This document shows positions 24,101 to 35,084 of a stretch of DNA of 64,000 bases, piece after piece. The notes under the pieces are model-generated. The model was not told the DNA's origin and did no database searches. It saw nothing but the letters and a program-made list of their open reading frames with translations. The stretch comes from Isochrysis galbana (lineage: Eukaryota > Haptophyta > Isochrysidales > Isochrysidaceae). The position numbers and the translations under genes were made by a program. Position 1 is the stretch's first letter. Each line of letters starts with the position of its first letter. Where the stretch lies: NCBI GenBank assembly GCA_018136815.1, contig CM030931.1:8870805-8934804 (forward strand), written 5' to 3'.

Positions 24101-24250
24101 AAGGCTTCCCAAGGCAGGAAACCGAAGATCAAGTCGCCACGAGAACTCAGCACCCCCATCTTTGCAAATAACAACAAAGGAGCTCTAGTCATGAGTACGA
24201 ACCTGTCCCTGATAGCTCAAGCGCTCAACATAGCGGAGCGGCTAGCCTGA
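21131..24250 (+). pseudogene. LINE ORF2: reverse transcriptase with C-terminal CCHC finger, frameshifted
   Basis: The reverse transcriptase is well preserved. Visible motifs are SAGPDALPAEFYK, RNYRPITLLQSDYKI, DWEKAFDRVNW (D295), GVPQGCPLSPLAF and QFADDTQLL (D400, D401). The C-terminal part has a CCHC-like finger, CRLCGKHRENSTHLARC, and the tail IAWRYIIGDFYRVEFDHYTY. The frame is broken at about 22735, 23130 and 23325. Two breaks coincide with 7-bp near-tandem duplications (AGATGGC/AGATGGT and GATATAC/GATATAC), each shifting the frame by one. It therefore cannot make the full protein. The N-terminal endonuclease is absent. Confidence 0.9.
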
Positions 24251-24490
24251 ACTATAAGAGGCCCGCCGAGACCCACGCCCTACCGTACAGATGCCCATAG
24301 CTACTCTGGACTACAGGCTCCCAACACTCAACACCTGGAGAAGAACATGCAACAACCGGTAGCCCGATGGCGCAAGAAGAAGTAGCGAGGAAAGCCATCG
24401 GGTATCGTTACACACCGCCTGCCACCGGAAACCTACTGCACCCAGCCCCTAGGTAGAGCACGAGGGGACGAGCCGCAAGGCAGGTGGAGG

Positions 24491-25692
24491 GGGGATAAGG
24501 GAAGCGGGCGTGGCTGCATAGAAGCCGTGCAGGGTCGCGCGCGCGGCGAGACTATTAAGAAGTTTTTTTTTAGTTTTTTTTAGATAAATCATGAATTTAA
24601 TGTCACGATATCAGCAGCGAAGTGTGGACACGACCGCAAAACCATGCATGTGCGTTAGCCTCTAGGAGCACTACTACCACTAGGGTCGCGCTCACACGAG
24701 TTGACGCCGCATGCGGAGAGACAGAGAGGGAAAACAGAGTTTTTTGCCGCACTTTGACGGCTTGCAAGCAACGTGGTCGTGGAAGCTTTACTCTGGTGTC
24801 CATCGGAGTCGGCCCGTTGTTTGCTGTTGAGCCTTGGCACAAGTAGACGACTAGGGGCGGCTCCAGCGGAAGAGCGGCTATCTGCGCTGTCTATGGAGCT
24901 TACATAATAGTGGGTGCAAGGAGAAGTGGCAGCCTTACAAGTGGAGAGTCGTAAGGATGCGGTCTCACGTGGCGCCTTGCCGTAAGCGACAGGGCCACGC
25001 GGGAGGAGCTGGGTAATAATCGTATGAGTCGATGGCGACGGTCTCGGATACTTGAGACGTGTGCAGCCACGCACGCAATGGCAAACACGGTGGGGAAGCG
25101 AGGCGGGGAGGGGGGTGGGGGAAGGGCGGGTTGAATATGACGGGTACTCGCGCGGGCACACCAGGTCAGCACCGATCGCGAAAAACTGGCCTACTCGGCC
25201 TTAGCTCATCAAAATACGAGTGGGACACTGCAACGTCTCCGAGCGCTCCTTCGCGACGACGGCCGGTCGCTGCCTTTGGATTGGCATGACGGATCGGGCA
25301 ATACGGAACGAAGCTCGCAGGATGCCGGACGAGTATGAGCACAGTGCACGTGCGCGTGGAAATCGGACGGCTCGGCGGCGAGGAGCGGCGCAATGTGCGA
25401 TGTCGGAGGGCGGGCGTGTGGTCCGTGTACGTAATGGTTCCACGACACTGTGAAGGGGGCGCAACTTGTGGTCATTCAAGTCGCTCATTAGCAAGCAGTG
25501 AGCTGAGTCTTCCTAAGGCGGTGAGGCCTCTCAGATCGGACGGCCCGGAGACTCTTGGGGGTCACGCTCCGAGAGTGCTGCTCACGCACGGGTAGCAATC
25601 CCGCGAGCCTGGCGCCGAGAGTGCGCAACGGCGGCTGACGGCGAGAGGGCTGGTCAGGGCGGCGCTCCGTCGCGCTGCTCTTCGTTCATGGG
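24491..25692. other. Spacer without a supported gene
   Basis: Frames on both strands are short and overlap with no domain or splice logic. I see no repeat or RNA gene. Confidence 0.4.
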
Positions 25693-26163
25693 CTAGTTGC
25701 TCGCGCGGTCTGGTTTGATCTGATCGCCGTTGCCCTGTCCGATGAGCGCCTTGCGTCCTTCACCGTCAGAGGCGCGCGCGGAGGTGGTGGATGAGGACGC
25801 GGGCTGGCACCGTGAGATGGCGCCGGAGGACGAGCTCGCGGCGGCGGTGCGGGCGGCGGTCTGAGCGGCCTCGGCAACGGCGGAGCTGACTGCTGCGGAG
25901 GCCGCCGAGATGATGGCCGCCGCCTCGCTCGCCTTGAGCTCGTTGTACCACTTCGGAGGCCTGCCTCTCGAGCCGGGAACGTATGGCGCCTTTGGCGGCC
26001 GCTCGGCCTCGGCGGTCTTCGCCTTGTTCTTGGAGCCCTTGGGTCTTCCTCGCTTGCGCGGTGGGGGAGCGTCCGACGATGCCTCGGAGGCTGTGCGCTC
26101 GGGCTGCTCTGACGACGAGCCTGCCTCTCCTGTGCGGACTGTGAGCGGAGGAGCTTTCTCCAT
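25693..26163 (-). CDS. Small AT-hook DNA-binding protein
   Basis: From the ATG at 26163 (MEKAPPLTVRTGEAG) the product has 156 residues. It contains two AT-hook-like cores, RKRGRPKGSKNK and GSRGRPPKW, which bind the minor groove of AT-rich DNA, so a nuclear or chromatin role is likely. An Ala/Ser-rich stretch follows. The frame is open further upstream (to 26595), but that part is Pro-rich low-complexity sequence matching the purine-rich flank, so I take the internal ATG. Neighbours give no functional hint. Confidence 0.55.
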   Translation of the reverse strand: MEKAPPLTVRTGEAGSSSEQPERTASEASSDAPPPRKRGRPKGSKNKAKTAEAERPPKAPYVPGSRGRPPKWYNELKASEAAAIISAASAAVSSAVAEAAQTAARTAAASSSSGAISRCQPASSSTTSARASDGEGRKALIGQGNGDQIKPDRASN

Positions 26164-27417
26164 CCGAAACGGCGGGGGGAGGAGGGACGGGGAGGCTTTG
26201 GGGAGAGGGCAGGGGAGGGGAAGGGGCGGTTGGGGAGGCGAGGGCGGGCTGTGAGCGGCGATCGAGTGGTATGAGCCGCTTGGGAAGGGAGGGGGCGCGG
26301 GGGTGGGGGGAGGTGGGGGGGGTGGGGGGTGGGGGGGGAGGAGGAAGAAGGGGAGGAGAGGATGCGGAGGGAGGGTGGGGGAAGGCGGAACGGGGGGAGA
26401 AGGGGGAAGAAGGCGCGATATCGTGGGAGAGCGGGAGGGGATAGGCTCTTCGGGTCGCGGGGAGAGGTCCGAGAGGAGTGGAAGAAGCCAACCGATTAGG
26501 TGAAAGTGGAGGAGGGGCTCGGTGGGGTGGGGTGGGGCCGCCTGGCGTCTCTCCGCGGCCGAGAGAGGGGCTCTCTTAGGTGATAGACTGGGCATGGTAT
26601 GTGAGAAGGGGGAGCTCGAGGAGCCGCGGGGGGGAGGCTCTCTCGCCGGAGAGTGGGCCCTCTCGTCGGGAGAGCGTGAGAGAGGCGCGCGCCCTGAGCT
26701 CGCGGCGGCAGATTTGGAGATTCAGGCAGTGGGGGCGGCGGGGGGAAGGCGGGGGGGGCGGGGGCGCGGAGAGGGGGGGAGAACTGGGAAGAAGCCGAGG
26801 CGAGAAGCTTGAGACGAGATCGCGCCTCCGCCCACGATCTCGGCGCGGCCTCCCGGGCTCGCGCCCGTCTTCTCGGAGGAGATCGTGGGAGAGCAGCCGA
26901 ATTCGGCCTAAACGCGCCGGCCCGATCCAGGGGGAGAGGGCGGGGCGGGGGGGGGGGGCGCGGCGGGGAGGGAGGGGCGCTGCTTAGCGCTGAGGCGGAA
27001 GGGGATGGAAGGGGGGGGAGGAGAGGAAGGATGGGGCGAGAGAGAGAGAGAGGGAGAGAGAGAGAGAGATTACACGCGTGAGGGGTGCAGGGCGAGGAGG
27101 GCGGGAGTGGGGGGAAGTGAAAGAGAAGGGCGCTGTGGAGAGAGACGGAGAGGGAGAGAGTGGGAGAGAGAGCTGGCGAGGCGGCCGGCGCCTGCCCCTC
27201 TCTCTCTCTCTCTCTCTTCTCTCTTTCTATCTCCCCTCCCCCGCCCCCTCTCTCTCCCTCCCTCTCTCTCTCTCTCTCTCTTTCTCTCCCGGTGGCTGGA
27301 CCGACCGCCCCCCCTTTGGCCGCAGCCTCGGCGGAGAAGCTTCTCATCCTCTCTCTCTCGCGACTGTGGCGGGGGGGGGGGGGGGGGGGGGCACCGGGAG
27401 GCCCGCGGCGGCGTCCC

Positions 27418-27451
<34 letters not shown>

Positions 27452-28136
27452 AGAGAAGAGGGCCACAGATTCGGCGACGACTCCCTTCCCCCCCCGGAGT
27501 CGCCGAGGGGCGACGCGAGGCGGAGATCACCGCAGGTGCAACAAAGACAAAGAAAAACTTCTTCATATTCTCGCCGCGCGCGCGACCGACCCTGTGCAAC
27601 TAGTTAACGTATGGGTGCACCATTAAGAAAACAGGACTCCAAAGCTTCTCAAGCTCTCTTGCCCCACGTTAGAACTTATAGCGTCGTATGACATCTTGTT
27701 AGCTAGCATTCCTAGCCACATACACCGGACGAGCCATGCGCCAACCGCGCACACCCCCATCGCGGGGGAGGGGCTCCGTTGCCGTCGAAGGGCTACGGTC
27801 CCGCAGCACTAAGGTTATACTAACACAACAATAAAACTCTGACGCTCCCCCATCGCCAAAGGCGAAACCCTGATTCTCCCAATCGTTGCCATTCCCGAGA
27901 AAGGTACAAGCTTACCTTCGAGGCTGAAATGTGCTCAAGCGTCAAAGACATAGGCCAGCAACAATTCTTCGCCTAAGTCGGCGGCATCCAAACCTGTAAC
28001 ATTCCTGCGTCGTGACCCAGCACCAGCACCTGGTTGCCTAGTTGAGGTTGAATGAAGTGGAGGCTATTACCAAGCAAGTGACATGAAACATGAAGTCAGA
28101 GAATGGGGCATGCGGGGCTAAATCCAAGATGTTGGA
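26164..28136. other. Low-complexity flank and spacer
   Basis: The DNA is G-rich to about 27020, then GA and CT microsatellites (27035-27070, 27200-27290), a G run (27371-27390) and a GGC/GCG trinucleotide run (27420-27450). From 27600 to 28136 the sequence is ordinary and could be the 3' end of the copia element that follows on the minus strand; I could not define an LTR. Confidence 0.45.
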
Positions 28137-29909
28137 TTAATTTGATGCTCCCAGCGCGAGGTTGCGAAATTTTACGAATTTATTCTTCTCAAGCGCCTTG
28201 GTCATCATATCAGCGATCTGATCTTCAGTCGATATCCACATCGGTATGGAAACACGATCGAGATATTGTTTACGACCAAACCAGATCCAATTGTCGTAGT
28301 GTCGAGTGCGTCCTTTTACGCCAGGGTTCTTGATGGACGCAACGGTAGCTGAATTATCGCAGAAGATTGTCGCCGGGAGTTTATATTCGGCTTCGAGAAA
28401 CTCGAGAACATTGAGTACGAAGCGAAGGTCTTTAGCAGCATTGGTGTAGGCGGCGATTTCGGCCTCAGCGGAGCTTTGTGGAATGATCTTGAGTTTGCGA
28501 GCGGAGTATGAGATAGCGGCACCGCAGTATTTGATGATGTGGCCGGCGAAGGGCGTCGGTGAACTCCCCCATGATGCGTCGGAATAAACTTCAATGTCCG
28601 GACGGTTGCCGTTGAATTTAATCCCGAGATGCCTAGTGTTGTGAAGGTAGGCTAGCGCGCCGAGGGCGGCGGAATGATTCGACGGACTGGGATCATGCAT
28701 AAATTATTGACAAAGGAAGCTCGAGACGAATGAGATGTCAGGCCTCGTGCAATTAGCAACCCAAAGTATGCATCCCATGAGGGATAAGAATGGCTTATCG
28801 CGCATGGCAGCTCGTTCCTCATCGTTGTTAGCGCCGTTCATCTTCATAAATCCCTCAACATCGGAGGAGCGAACGGGAACCGAGTAGGGTTGAGAAGACG
28901 TTGATAGAAATTTCTTCGATGCGGTTTGGATATAGTTGTCTTGATTGATGGTCATTGTTTTGTTGTCGTAGTCCCTGGTGAGGCTCATGCCGCAGAAGAG
29001 CGATGGCGGCTTAGGGGCGCTACAAGCAAAACGAGCGGTGTATTGTTGGATGAAGGAGTCGAGTTGGGTTCCGCCGCTTTTGGTTCGAGGATACCCGGCG
29101 ATGAGCAGATTGTCGACGTAGAGTCCGATCTTAATTAGAATGCCATCGAGGGTACGCTTGAAGATATTGGGCTCGGCTGGACAGCGAATGAATCCAAGCG
29201 ATTGAAGATGCTCTGCGTTAGACTTCATGAATAGGTTTCCGGCTTGTTTAGTTCCTTCGAGAGGGCGTGTTAGCTTGCAAGCAGTGAAACCTTGTTGGAC
29301 AAAGCCATGGGGTTGTTCGACGTATAAGTCCATGTTGGGATCCATGTCGCCTTGAGTAAACGCCTTGGTCTCCTGGGCCTGTGCCGCTTGCGTCAATCGC
29401 GCGCCTGGGGCGCGCTCGTCTGCTTGGCCTTCGGCGGCGCTGGAGAGTACCCCTCCTGTGTTGCCTCTCCTTTTGCTCTTGTGCCCCTTGCTGGGGGGCC
29501 TAGTCTGCTCTTTGTCCAGCTCCTTGTTTTGATGCGGCATTCCCCCATGGGGGTTCTGCTGCAGATGGTGCCGGGCCGGCCCCTCGCGCCGGAGCGCGAG
29601 GGCGGTACCGCGGCTGTGTAGGGTCCCGGCCCGGAGGCCTTCCCTTTGGAAGCGTCCCACTGGTGTGGTGTGGCTGGTGTGGCTGTGTGTTGTGTAGGGG
29701 GTGTGCTGCATGCTGGCTGCTGCCAGCATGGCGGCCTTGTTCGTGGCGTTCGCGGTGGTTCGCGGGCGTGGCAGGCTGGCTCCTGTGCCCACCTGGCTGG
29801 GAGGGTCGTCCTGACGCGGTCGCTTCGGCGACAGCGGCGTGTCACTCAAGCCTTCGTCCATCTCGGCGAGGGCAGCGGCAGCGAGGGAGGGCGGCGGCGC
29901 GCGCTCCAT
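28137..29909 (-). pseudogene. Chimeric copia-type reverse transcriptase/RNase H
   Basis: The C-terminal two thirds are Ty1/copia reverse transcriptase and RNase H: LYVEQPHGFVQQGF, NLFMKSNAEHLQSLGF, LYVDNLLI, MTINQDNYI, then VYSDASWGSSP, PQSSAEAEIAAY, IFCDNSATVASI and DQIADMMTKAL. The usual YVDD box reads YVDN (codons 29109-29120), replacing a catalytic Asp. An in-frame TAA (28704-28706) separates the two domains. The first about 180 codons are not copia: they start MERAPPPSLAA behind the leader hairpin and are Pro/Ser/Arg-rich like the other MERA frames. Integrase and gag are absent. Confidence 0.85.
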
Positions 29910-29913
29910 GACC

Positions 29914-29931
29914 CTATCAGTTTACTGATAG
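29914..29931 (-). promoter_or_regulatory. Leader hairpin variant before the chimeric copia frame
   Basis: On the minus strand, arms CTATCAG and CTGATAG pair perfectly around loop TAAA. ATGGAGCGCGC follows after 4 nt. The arm sequences differ from H2 but the geometry is the same. Confidence 0.55.
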
Positions 29932-29939
29932 TTGTCCTG

Positions 29940-31341
29940 CAACGCCGGAAACCCCCTCGCTGGAATCGCCGAAGGCGCGAGCCACGAGGCAGCGTGACGT
30001 GAGGCGTAGGCTCAGTACGGGTGCGTCATTCAGGATGCGTGTAAATTGTAGACATTGTGCTCGTATGTTTGTTGTGCTTCACTCACACACGTGCTTGGCC
30101 TGTGTCCTATCTACGTCGACTCGAGTCGTGAGTGTGTGTGCACTTGAGCAAGAGCTGTTGGATAACACACCATCCCCATCACACAACACAAAAATATATG
30201 AGGAAAATACCTTCTTTCAGGAGGAACTGAGGCCTTAGAGGCTAAAAAAGCGCAAGAAGCTCGTAGGCAGCAAGTGGTGAGGGACCAAGAGCGGGCATCA
30301 AAACGCAAGGCGTCTGACATTGTACGACCTCAACTCGCGCGCGGACAGGAATCAGAGGAAGAGCATTCTCGGAGACTAGCCACTAGGAGAGCTCAAGAAC
30401 AACTCGCACGCGAACGAGAGCGTGTGTTACGGACTCAGACTACGCTAACTTCGGCCAACAACCACAACCACGTGGTGGCGGTGGTGGTGACCCGGACCCA
30501 TCTAGTGAACAGCATGAGATGACATTGGCCGCACCACGGACGCACACCCATTCTCTCATCGTTTGAAGAAGTCTATTCTAAACATCTACTTCAGCCCACT
30601 CACCCACAGCCACAGGCACCACACACCACACACACATATGGGAGATGATGGGCTTACTGACGCTGACGTGAGCCCGCTCCCCGCATACGAGAACGCACTA
30701 CAAAATGTGCGGCTCCTCTACTGCCGAGACTGCTCGCGCCGCTACCCTTACGCGCGAGTGTGAGTCTGCTCGTCCTCGTGAGTGATAGTGAGTAAGGGTT
30801 CGTAGTATGGTAAGTGCGGCCAGATGTCAATCCATAGTCAATAGTTTTATATTTAGTTCTACTTTAGTTGCAGGCAAACACGCCCACGCCCCTCCGGTCG
30901 AATGTGCGTAGCACCCAATCCTGGAGATAGTAGGGGTGTAAGCTGATATTAGTACTGATGTAAGTACTGATGTAAGTGTAAGCTCAAAACCACCGTAAGC
31001 TTACGGACTGACAGCCCAACTAGGCCTGGAGGTCGCGGGCGGACTTCGTTCGTGTACCCACCCTCCGGGCGCTTCCTGGCCGCGGCTGGCTTGCTAGTGG
31101 CCGCTGGCGCCATCGGCGTGCCGGCGTGCTGGCTGCGAAGCGGCGTTGGCTGCGAAGCGATAGCCTCTAGGAGGATTACAGAACGCAATCAAACGGCAAA
31201 CGGTGCGAGAAAAGACCTTTTTACACTACCCCCCCCCCCCCCCCCCTGTAAATAAAGTACTCTCCAACCATCGATTCACTTTTCTCTCTCTCTCCTTGTC
31301 CCTTTCTTTTCTCTGTCGGGGCTCGAGGTCGTTCGCTCGCG
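29940..31341. other. Spacer with coiled-coil-like exon candidates
   Basis: After a TTTCAG acceptor at about 30221, a frame to 30522 encodes a charged, helix-forming product (EAKKAQEARRQQ, then RRLATRRAQEQLARERERV). A further short frame at 30641-30763 ends in YCRDCSRRYPYARV. Either could be exons of one gene or remnants of an element; I cannot link them. A C run lies at 31229-31246. Confidence 0.25.
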
Positions 31342-31824
31342 ATGGCGTGCGAGGCGCAAATGATGGCAGTGTGGCCGCCCCTCCGCAAGCGAACCGGGGA
31401 GGACGAGGAGGCTCGCCATGTGCGCCAGCGCGTGGGTGGCGGCGGCTATCAGGCCGCTGCCCCACCCCTCCGCCACTCGGCCGACCCGATGGCGGTGGAG
31501 AACTGTGTGCAGGTGGCCTCGCCATTCACGCTGAGGCGCGCCTTCCCTGCGGCTTTCTTCTATTGCTCTCGCTGCAACAGGACGCTTCCCGCGCGCTGCC
31601 CGCTCGCACGCCGCTCGGATGCCTGCGCTGAGCACCCCGGCGCCTTTCGCGAGTACGTGCACGGCCAGACAGGCTGCGACATGCCATCTGAGCGCATCCG
31701 CATGTGGGAGTGCTGTGGGTTGACCGACCCAAAGGCGCCTGGCTGTGTGCCTAGGCCACATATGCCTCAGCACGAGCGCTCGTCGTCAGCATCAGTAGCG
31801 CAGCTCGGCGTATGGCACGCCTGA
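31342..31824 (+). CDS. Small Cys/His-rich zinc-binding protein
   Basis: The 160-residue product starts MACEAQMMAV after a favourable context (GCGATGG). Its C-terminal half has FYCSRCNRTLPARC, then HPGAFREY, then WECCGLTDPKAPGC and H. The series CxxC ... C ... H ... CCG ... GC ... H resembles a zinc-binding module seen in many protist proteins, where a WxCCG...GC...H motif closes the fold. The N-terminal half is Arg/Gly-rich. It has no intron in view and no linked neighbour. The function is unknown; protein interaction is the usual role of such modules. Confidence 0.5.
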   Translation: MACEAQMMAVWPPLRKRTGEDEEARHVRQRVGGGGYQAAAPPLRHSADPMAVENCVQVASPFTLRRAFPAAFFYCSRCNRTLPARCPLARRSDACAEHPGAFREYVHGQTGCDMPSERIRMWECCGLTDPKAPGCVPRPHMPQHERSSSASVAQLGVWHA

Positions 31825-32446
31825 AGCCATCGCCTTCCGCTCGGAGCCCAGCACGTTGTTGGGGCTGCGCGCACCTGTCAATACTCTTTGACGACTTTCC
31901 ACGCGCTCAATTCAATGTCTGAGTGCTCCGCACTCTTTCCCCTTCCTTGATTTTGTGCACCAGCCTAGTTGAAATGTGGTGATGCCTTGCTTTTGTCGTG
32001 GCTGGGATTCCTGCACGGCGCTCGGCACGTGTAAGTCCAGGTGGATCACCACATGCAGCTGAGGCTGTCTACGTCTAATATTGCCGAGTTTTGCTCCTTC
32101 TATGTTCTGAGATGCGACTTTTGCGCGCCGTGCACGTTGATAACCACACTCACCTTTCCTTCATGTAAGAGTGCCCGGAGTCTAATGTTTCAATGCCATG
32201 GCGATGCAGTCCGTGGGTATTGTATGGTGTGGGCCTCGCCCTTGTTTCTTGTCGAATACGTTCCATGTCGTTATTCCATCAACTGTCCCCCGGCTCTCTC
32301 CTTCCTTCCCCTCCACCCCCTCTTTGCACCCTCCAAGAGCTCACACTCCCCCGTCTCTGCAAACACCACTACCACACCCTGTCGATGAGTAGGGCCGGTG
32401 TAACGGTAAAGGCACGCGTTGTTGCTGAAACCTTTTTCCTTCAACC
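31825..32446. other. Spacer with a tRNA-like stretch
   Basis: GGTGTAACGGTAAAGGCACG at 32397 resembles a tRNA D-arm (A box), but no anticodon arm or B box follows. It could be the head of a SINE whose body is the R2 repeat at 32447. No protein gene is supported. Confidence 0.3.
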
Positions 32447-32560
32447 TACTTTTTTAAGTGGGAGTCAATGGGGGCCTCGCGACCCCCTCACTCCATCGCT
32501 GACACCCTCCTGGGTGGGCCCGCACATCCAACCCCAGCCCTGCCTTCTGGCAGGGGCTGG
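32447..32560 (-). repeat. Dispersed repeat R2, copy 2
   Basis: The reverse complement of 3725-3862: CAACCTACTTTTTTAAGTGG, GTCAATGGGGGCCTCGCG, CTCCATCGCTGACACC, then the CAGCCCCTGCC-type inverted pair. Confidence 0.6.
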
Positions 32561-32735
32561 GCACGGAACAACCTGCCCCCGACCCTATCGCACTGGCTGC
32601 CAGGGAGCAGCTAGGGCTAGGGCGGCAACAAACAACAAAGGGCAATGAGGTCATGATCATGACAGACAGAGAGCAGGCAAGTGCTACAGTGATAAGAGAC
32701 CAGATCGAAGCAGCGCGCGCGGCCTCCCCTCCCCA

Positions 32736-33785
32736 GATGCCCCGTCAGGTCTCAGGTCATCAGGTCTTGGCGACCTGATACCTGATATCAGGTGATATCA
32801 GGACCTGATATCAGGCTGATATCAGGTGGTCCACCACTAATATTATAATTTTCTAATGAGCCATTCTAAGATCCGAGGAAATGGACTACGTCTAGCTAGA
32901 AGCGGAGAGGGGGTTCGTGTGGAAGCGGAGGGGAGAGCCCCCCCCCCCCCCAGCGAACCCCCACCCCTCCCCCCCGCGGGAACCCCCGCCGCCCCCCCCG
33001 CGCACCCGCCTCTGCCGCTCCGCCGGAGGCGCACCCGCCCCACACCCCTCCCCCCCCCAGAGCCCGCCACTGCTGCCGCTGTTCCCGCCCGCTCCGCCGC
33101 CAGCGCGTCCCCTGCTACCTCTGCTCGCCCCACCGCCGTCCCCTTCGCAGCCGCCCGCCTCGCTGGCTCACCCGCCTCGCTGCCAGCCTCGCCGCTGCGC
33201 TCGCGCCTGCCCCAGCGCCACCCCGCCTCCCCCACCTCAACACCAGTCGCCCTCCCCCCTGGCAACCAGCGTCGCCGCCACCAGCCTCGCCTCCACCCAG
33301 CCTCGCAGCCACCAGCCTCGCCTGCACCCAGCCTCGCCGCCACCAGCCTCGCAGCCACCAGCCTCGCCGACACCAGCCTCGCAGCCACCAGCCTCGCAGC
33401 CACCAGCCTCGCAGCCACCAGCCTCGCCGCAACCAGCCTGGCCGCCACCAACCCCACAACCACCCCAGCCTCGTTACCACCAGCCTCATTACGACCAGCC
33501 TCGCCGCCACCAGCCTCGTTGCGACCAGCCTCGCCTCCACCAGCCTCACCTCCACCCAGCCTCGCCGCCACCAGCCTCGCCTCCACCCAGCCTCGCAGCC
33601 CATCATCCATCGTCACTGAGAGGCATGGCCGATCGCTCGCGGTTCGGGTCGATGGCTCGTTTACTGACGTGAATTTTACTTTATTCTAAAGTTAGTAGTC
33701 ATAATATCAGCCTGATATCAGGTTATCAGGTCTAGTAGGCCTGATAACCTGATATCAGAACCTGATATCAGCCTGACGGGGCATC
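32736..33785. mobile_element. Fold-back (TIR) element, 1.05 kb
   Basis: The ends are inverted: GATGCCCCGTCAGG at 32736-32749 and CCTGACGGGGCATC at 33772-33785. Inside each end lie clusters of the palindrome CCTGATATCAGG and its shortened forms (32778-32827 and 33711-33771). The interior encodes no transposase; it is C-rich and contains the 15-bp minisatellite at 33240-33600. Flanks are similar (CTCCCCTCCCC on both sides) but I see no clear target duplication. It looks like a MITE or fold-back element. Confidence 0.65.
33240..33600. repeat. 15-bp minisatellite CAGCCTCGCAGCCAC
   Basis: About 24 variant units of ACCAGCCTCGCNGCC fill the interior of the fold-back element, so several frames are open in both directions. 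I regard those frames as non-coding. Confidence 0.8.
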
Positions 33786-34363
33786 CAGGCTCCCCTCCCC
33801 CGGTCTTCCAGAGAAGGAGAATCGGGGGGAGGGGAAAGGGGGAGTAGTAGGAAAGGGAGGGTAGCTAGGGTTGGGAGTAGCGCAGTAGCGCCAGCAATCT
33901 GTAGGGCCAGGTCAGAGTTTCGCGAAACTTATTTCGAAACTTGGGTCACTTTTCTGGCAAAAAAACCTTCGCGAAACTTTGGCCCAAAAAAGCCCATACG
34001 CGCAACTTACGCGAAACTTGGGGGGGGGGGGGGGGCGAGCGACTCCCCTGTGGCCCGTGGCGGCCCTGCTCACTCTCTCACTCTCACACTCTCACTCCCT
34101 CAGCGAGAAGATGGTGAGGAGCCGTCGAGGTGAGCCCGCGCGCGCGGCGGCCACCCTTCGTCTGCTGCATGTGAGCATGTGAGCGCGTGTTCTCGTTGTT
34201 GAAATGTATGTTCGGCCACCTGCAAGCTAGCAGCCTTGCGGATACAAGATAACTATCCGATTCGTTTATCATGCCAGTGTCATGAACGATCGTCTCTCAT
34301 ATCACCACCCACATTGCCATATCCATTTGCTCCCTCCTCCTCATCTCCTCCTCACCCTCTGTC
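33786..34363. other. Spacer
   Basis: Several GCGAAACTT words occur between 33910 and 34020, followed by a 17-bp G run. No gene is supported. Confidence 0.4.
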
Positions 34364-34750
34364 TCATCCTTCTCCTATTTCCCCTCCTCTTTCCCCTCCT
34401 CTTTCCCCTCCTCTTTCCCCTCCTCTTTCCCCTCCGTCCCCTCCTCCATCTCCTCCTCCATCTTCTCCTCCATCTTCTCCTCCATCTCCTCCTCCATCTC
34501 CTCTATCTCCTCCTCCATCTCCTCCTCCATCTCCTCCTCCGTCCCCTCCTCCATCCCCTCCGTCCCCTCCTCCTCCTCCTCCTCCGTCCCTTCCTCCTCC
34601 TCCTCCTCCGTCCTCTCCTCCTCCTCCGTCCCCTCCTCCTCCGTGTGCCTTATTATAGACGGTCTGGTATTCTCTCCCCAATTCTTTGATGAGTTGTTGC
34701 TTCCTTTCGATTGCTTCCTGGATGAGTCTTTGTCTCTCGTCCATAGTCAA
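34364..34750 (-). CDS. Possible gene start with glycine-rich repeat (doubtful)
   Basis: The first 36 residues (MTMDERQRLIQEAIERKQQL and on) form a plausible amphipathic helix. The rest is a Gly/Asp repeat encoded by the TCC/CCT minisatellite at 34370-34650. It may be a first exon or a chance frame. Confidence 0.25.
   Translation of the reverse strand: MTMDERQRLIQEAIERKQQLIKELGREYQTVYNKAHGGGGDGGGGEDGGGGGGRDGGGGGGGDGGDGGGDGGGDGGGDGGGDRGDGGGDGGEDGGEDGGGDGGGDGGERGGERGGERGGERGGEIGEG
34370..34650. repeat. CCTCCT-type minisatellite
   Basis: Units such as CCCCTCCTCTTT and CCTCCTCCATCT are repeated throughout; the + strand is almost pyrimidine-only. Confidence 0.85.
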
Positions 34751-34869
34751 TTCTTGATGTGTCGGTGCTTACTATAGTGCTTACAATTAATGAAAGGCAA
34801 CTTGTAGTTCCGACTTTCTTCTACACTGTCTACATATAGGCGTGACGTCGGAGCGGAACACTAGTGGTG

Positions 34870-35075
34870 ATTGAATGCTTTTCCATATCTTATGGCGATG
34901 ATTGAACGCTTCTCATCTGTGGTGGATGGTGGGGATTGAACGCTTCTCGTCTGTGGTGGAGGGTGGGGATTGAACGCTTTTTCATATGTGATGGCGATGA
35001 TTGAATGCTTCTCGTCTGTGGTGGAGGGTGGGGATTGAACGCTTTTTCATATGTGATGGCGATGATTGAATGCTT
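34870..35075. repeat. 66-bp tandem repeat
   Basis: Units contain GGGGATTGAACGCTT, TTTCATATGTGATGGCGATG, ATTGAATGCTTCTCGTC and TGTGGTGGAGGGT. Clear unit starts are about 34964 and 35030, with half-units before them. Confidence 0.8.
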
Positions 35076-35084
35076 CTCGCCTTG

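Larger units (their letters stand above)
20540..24490 (+). mobile_element. LINE retrotransposon with inverted 5' segment
   Basis: The element consists of an inverted ORF1-type segment (20540-21130), a decayed ORF2 (21131-24250) and a 3' UTR to about 24490 with CCCCTAGGTAGAGCACGA, shared with the fragment at 14450. The endonuclease domain expected before the reverse transcriptase is missing. Relatives are at 13838-14500, 39669-39782 and 41170-42375. Confidence 0.8.

Noticed and set aside
26496-27599. A 367-codon minus-strand frame rich in Pro, Ser and Arg
   Set aside because: It follows G runs and CT/GGC repeats and has no domain; open only by composition.
32397-32440. tRNA gene
   Set aside because: Only an A-box-like stretch is present; no cloverleaf or B box follows.
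32843-33689. Protein genes on both strands inside the fold-back element
   Set aside because: Frames arise from the 15-bp minisatellite; products are simple Pro/Ala/Ser or Gly/Glu/Ala repeats.
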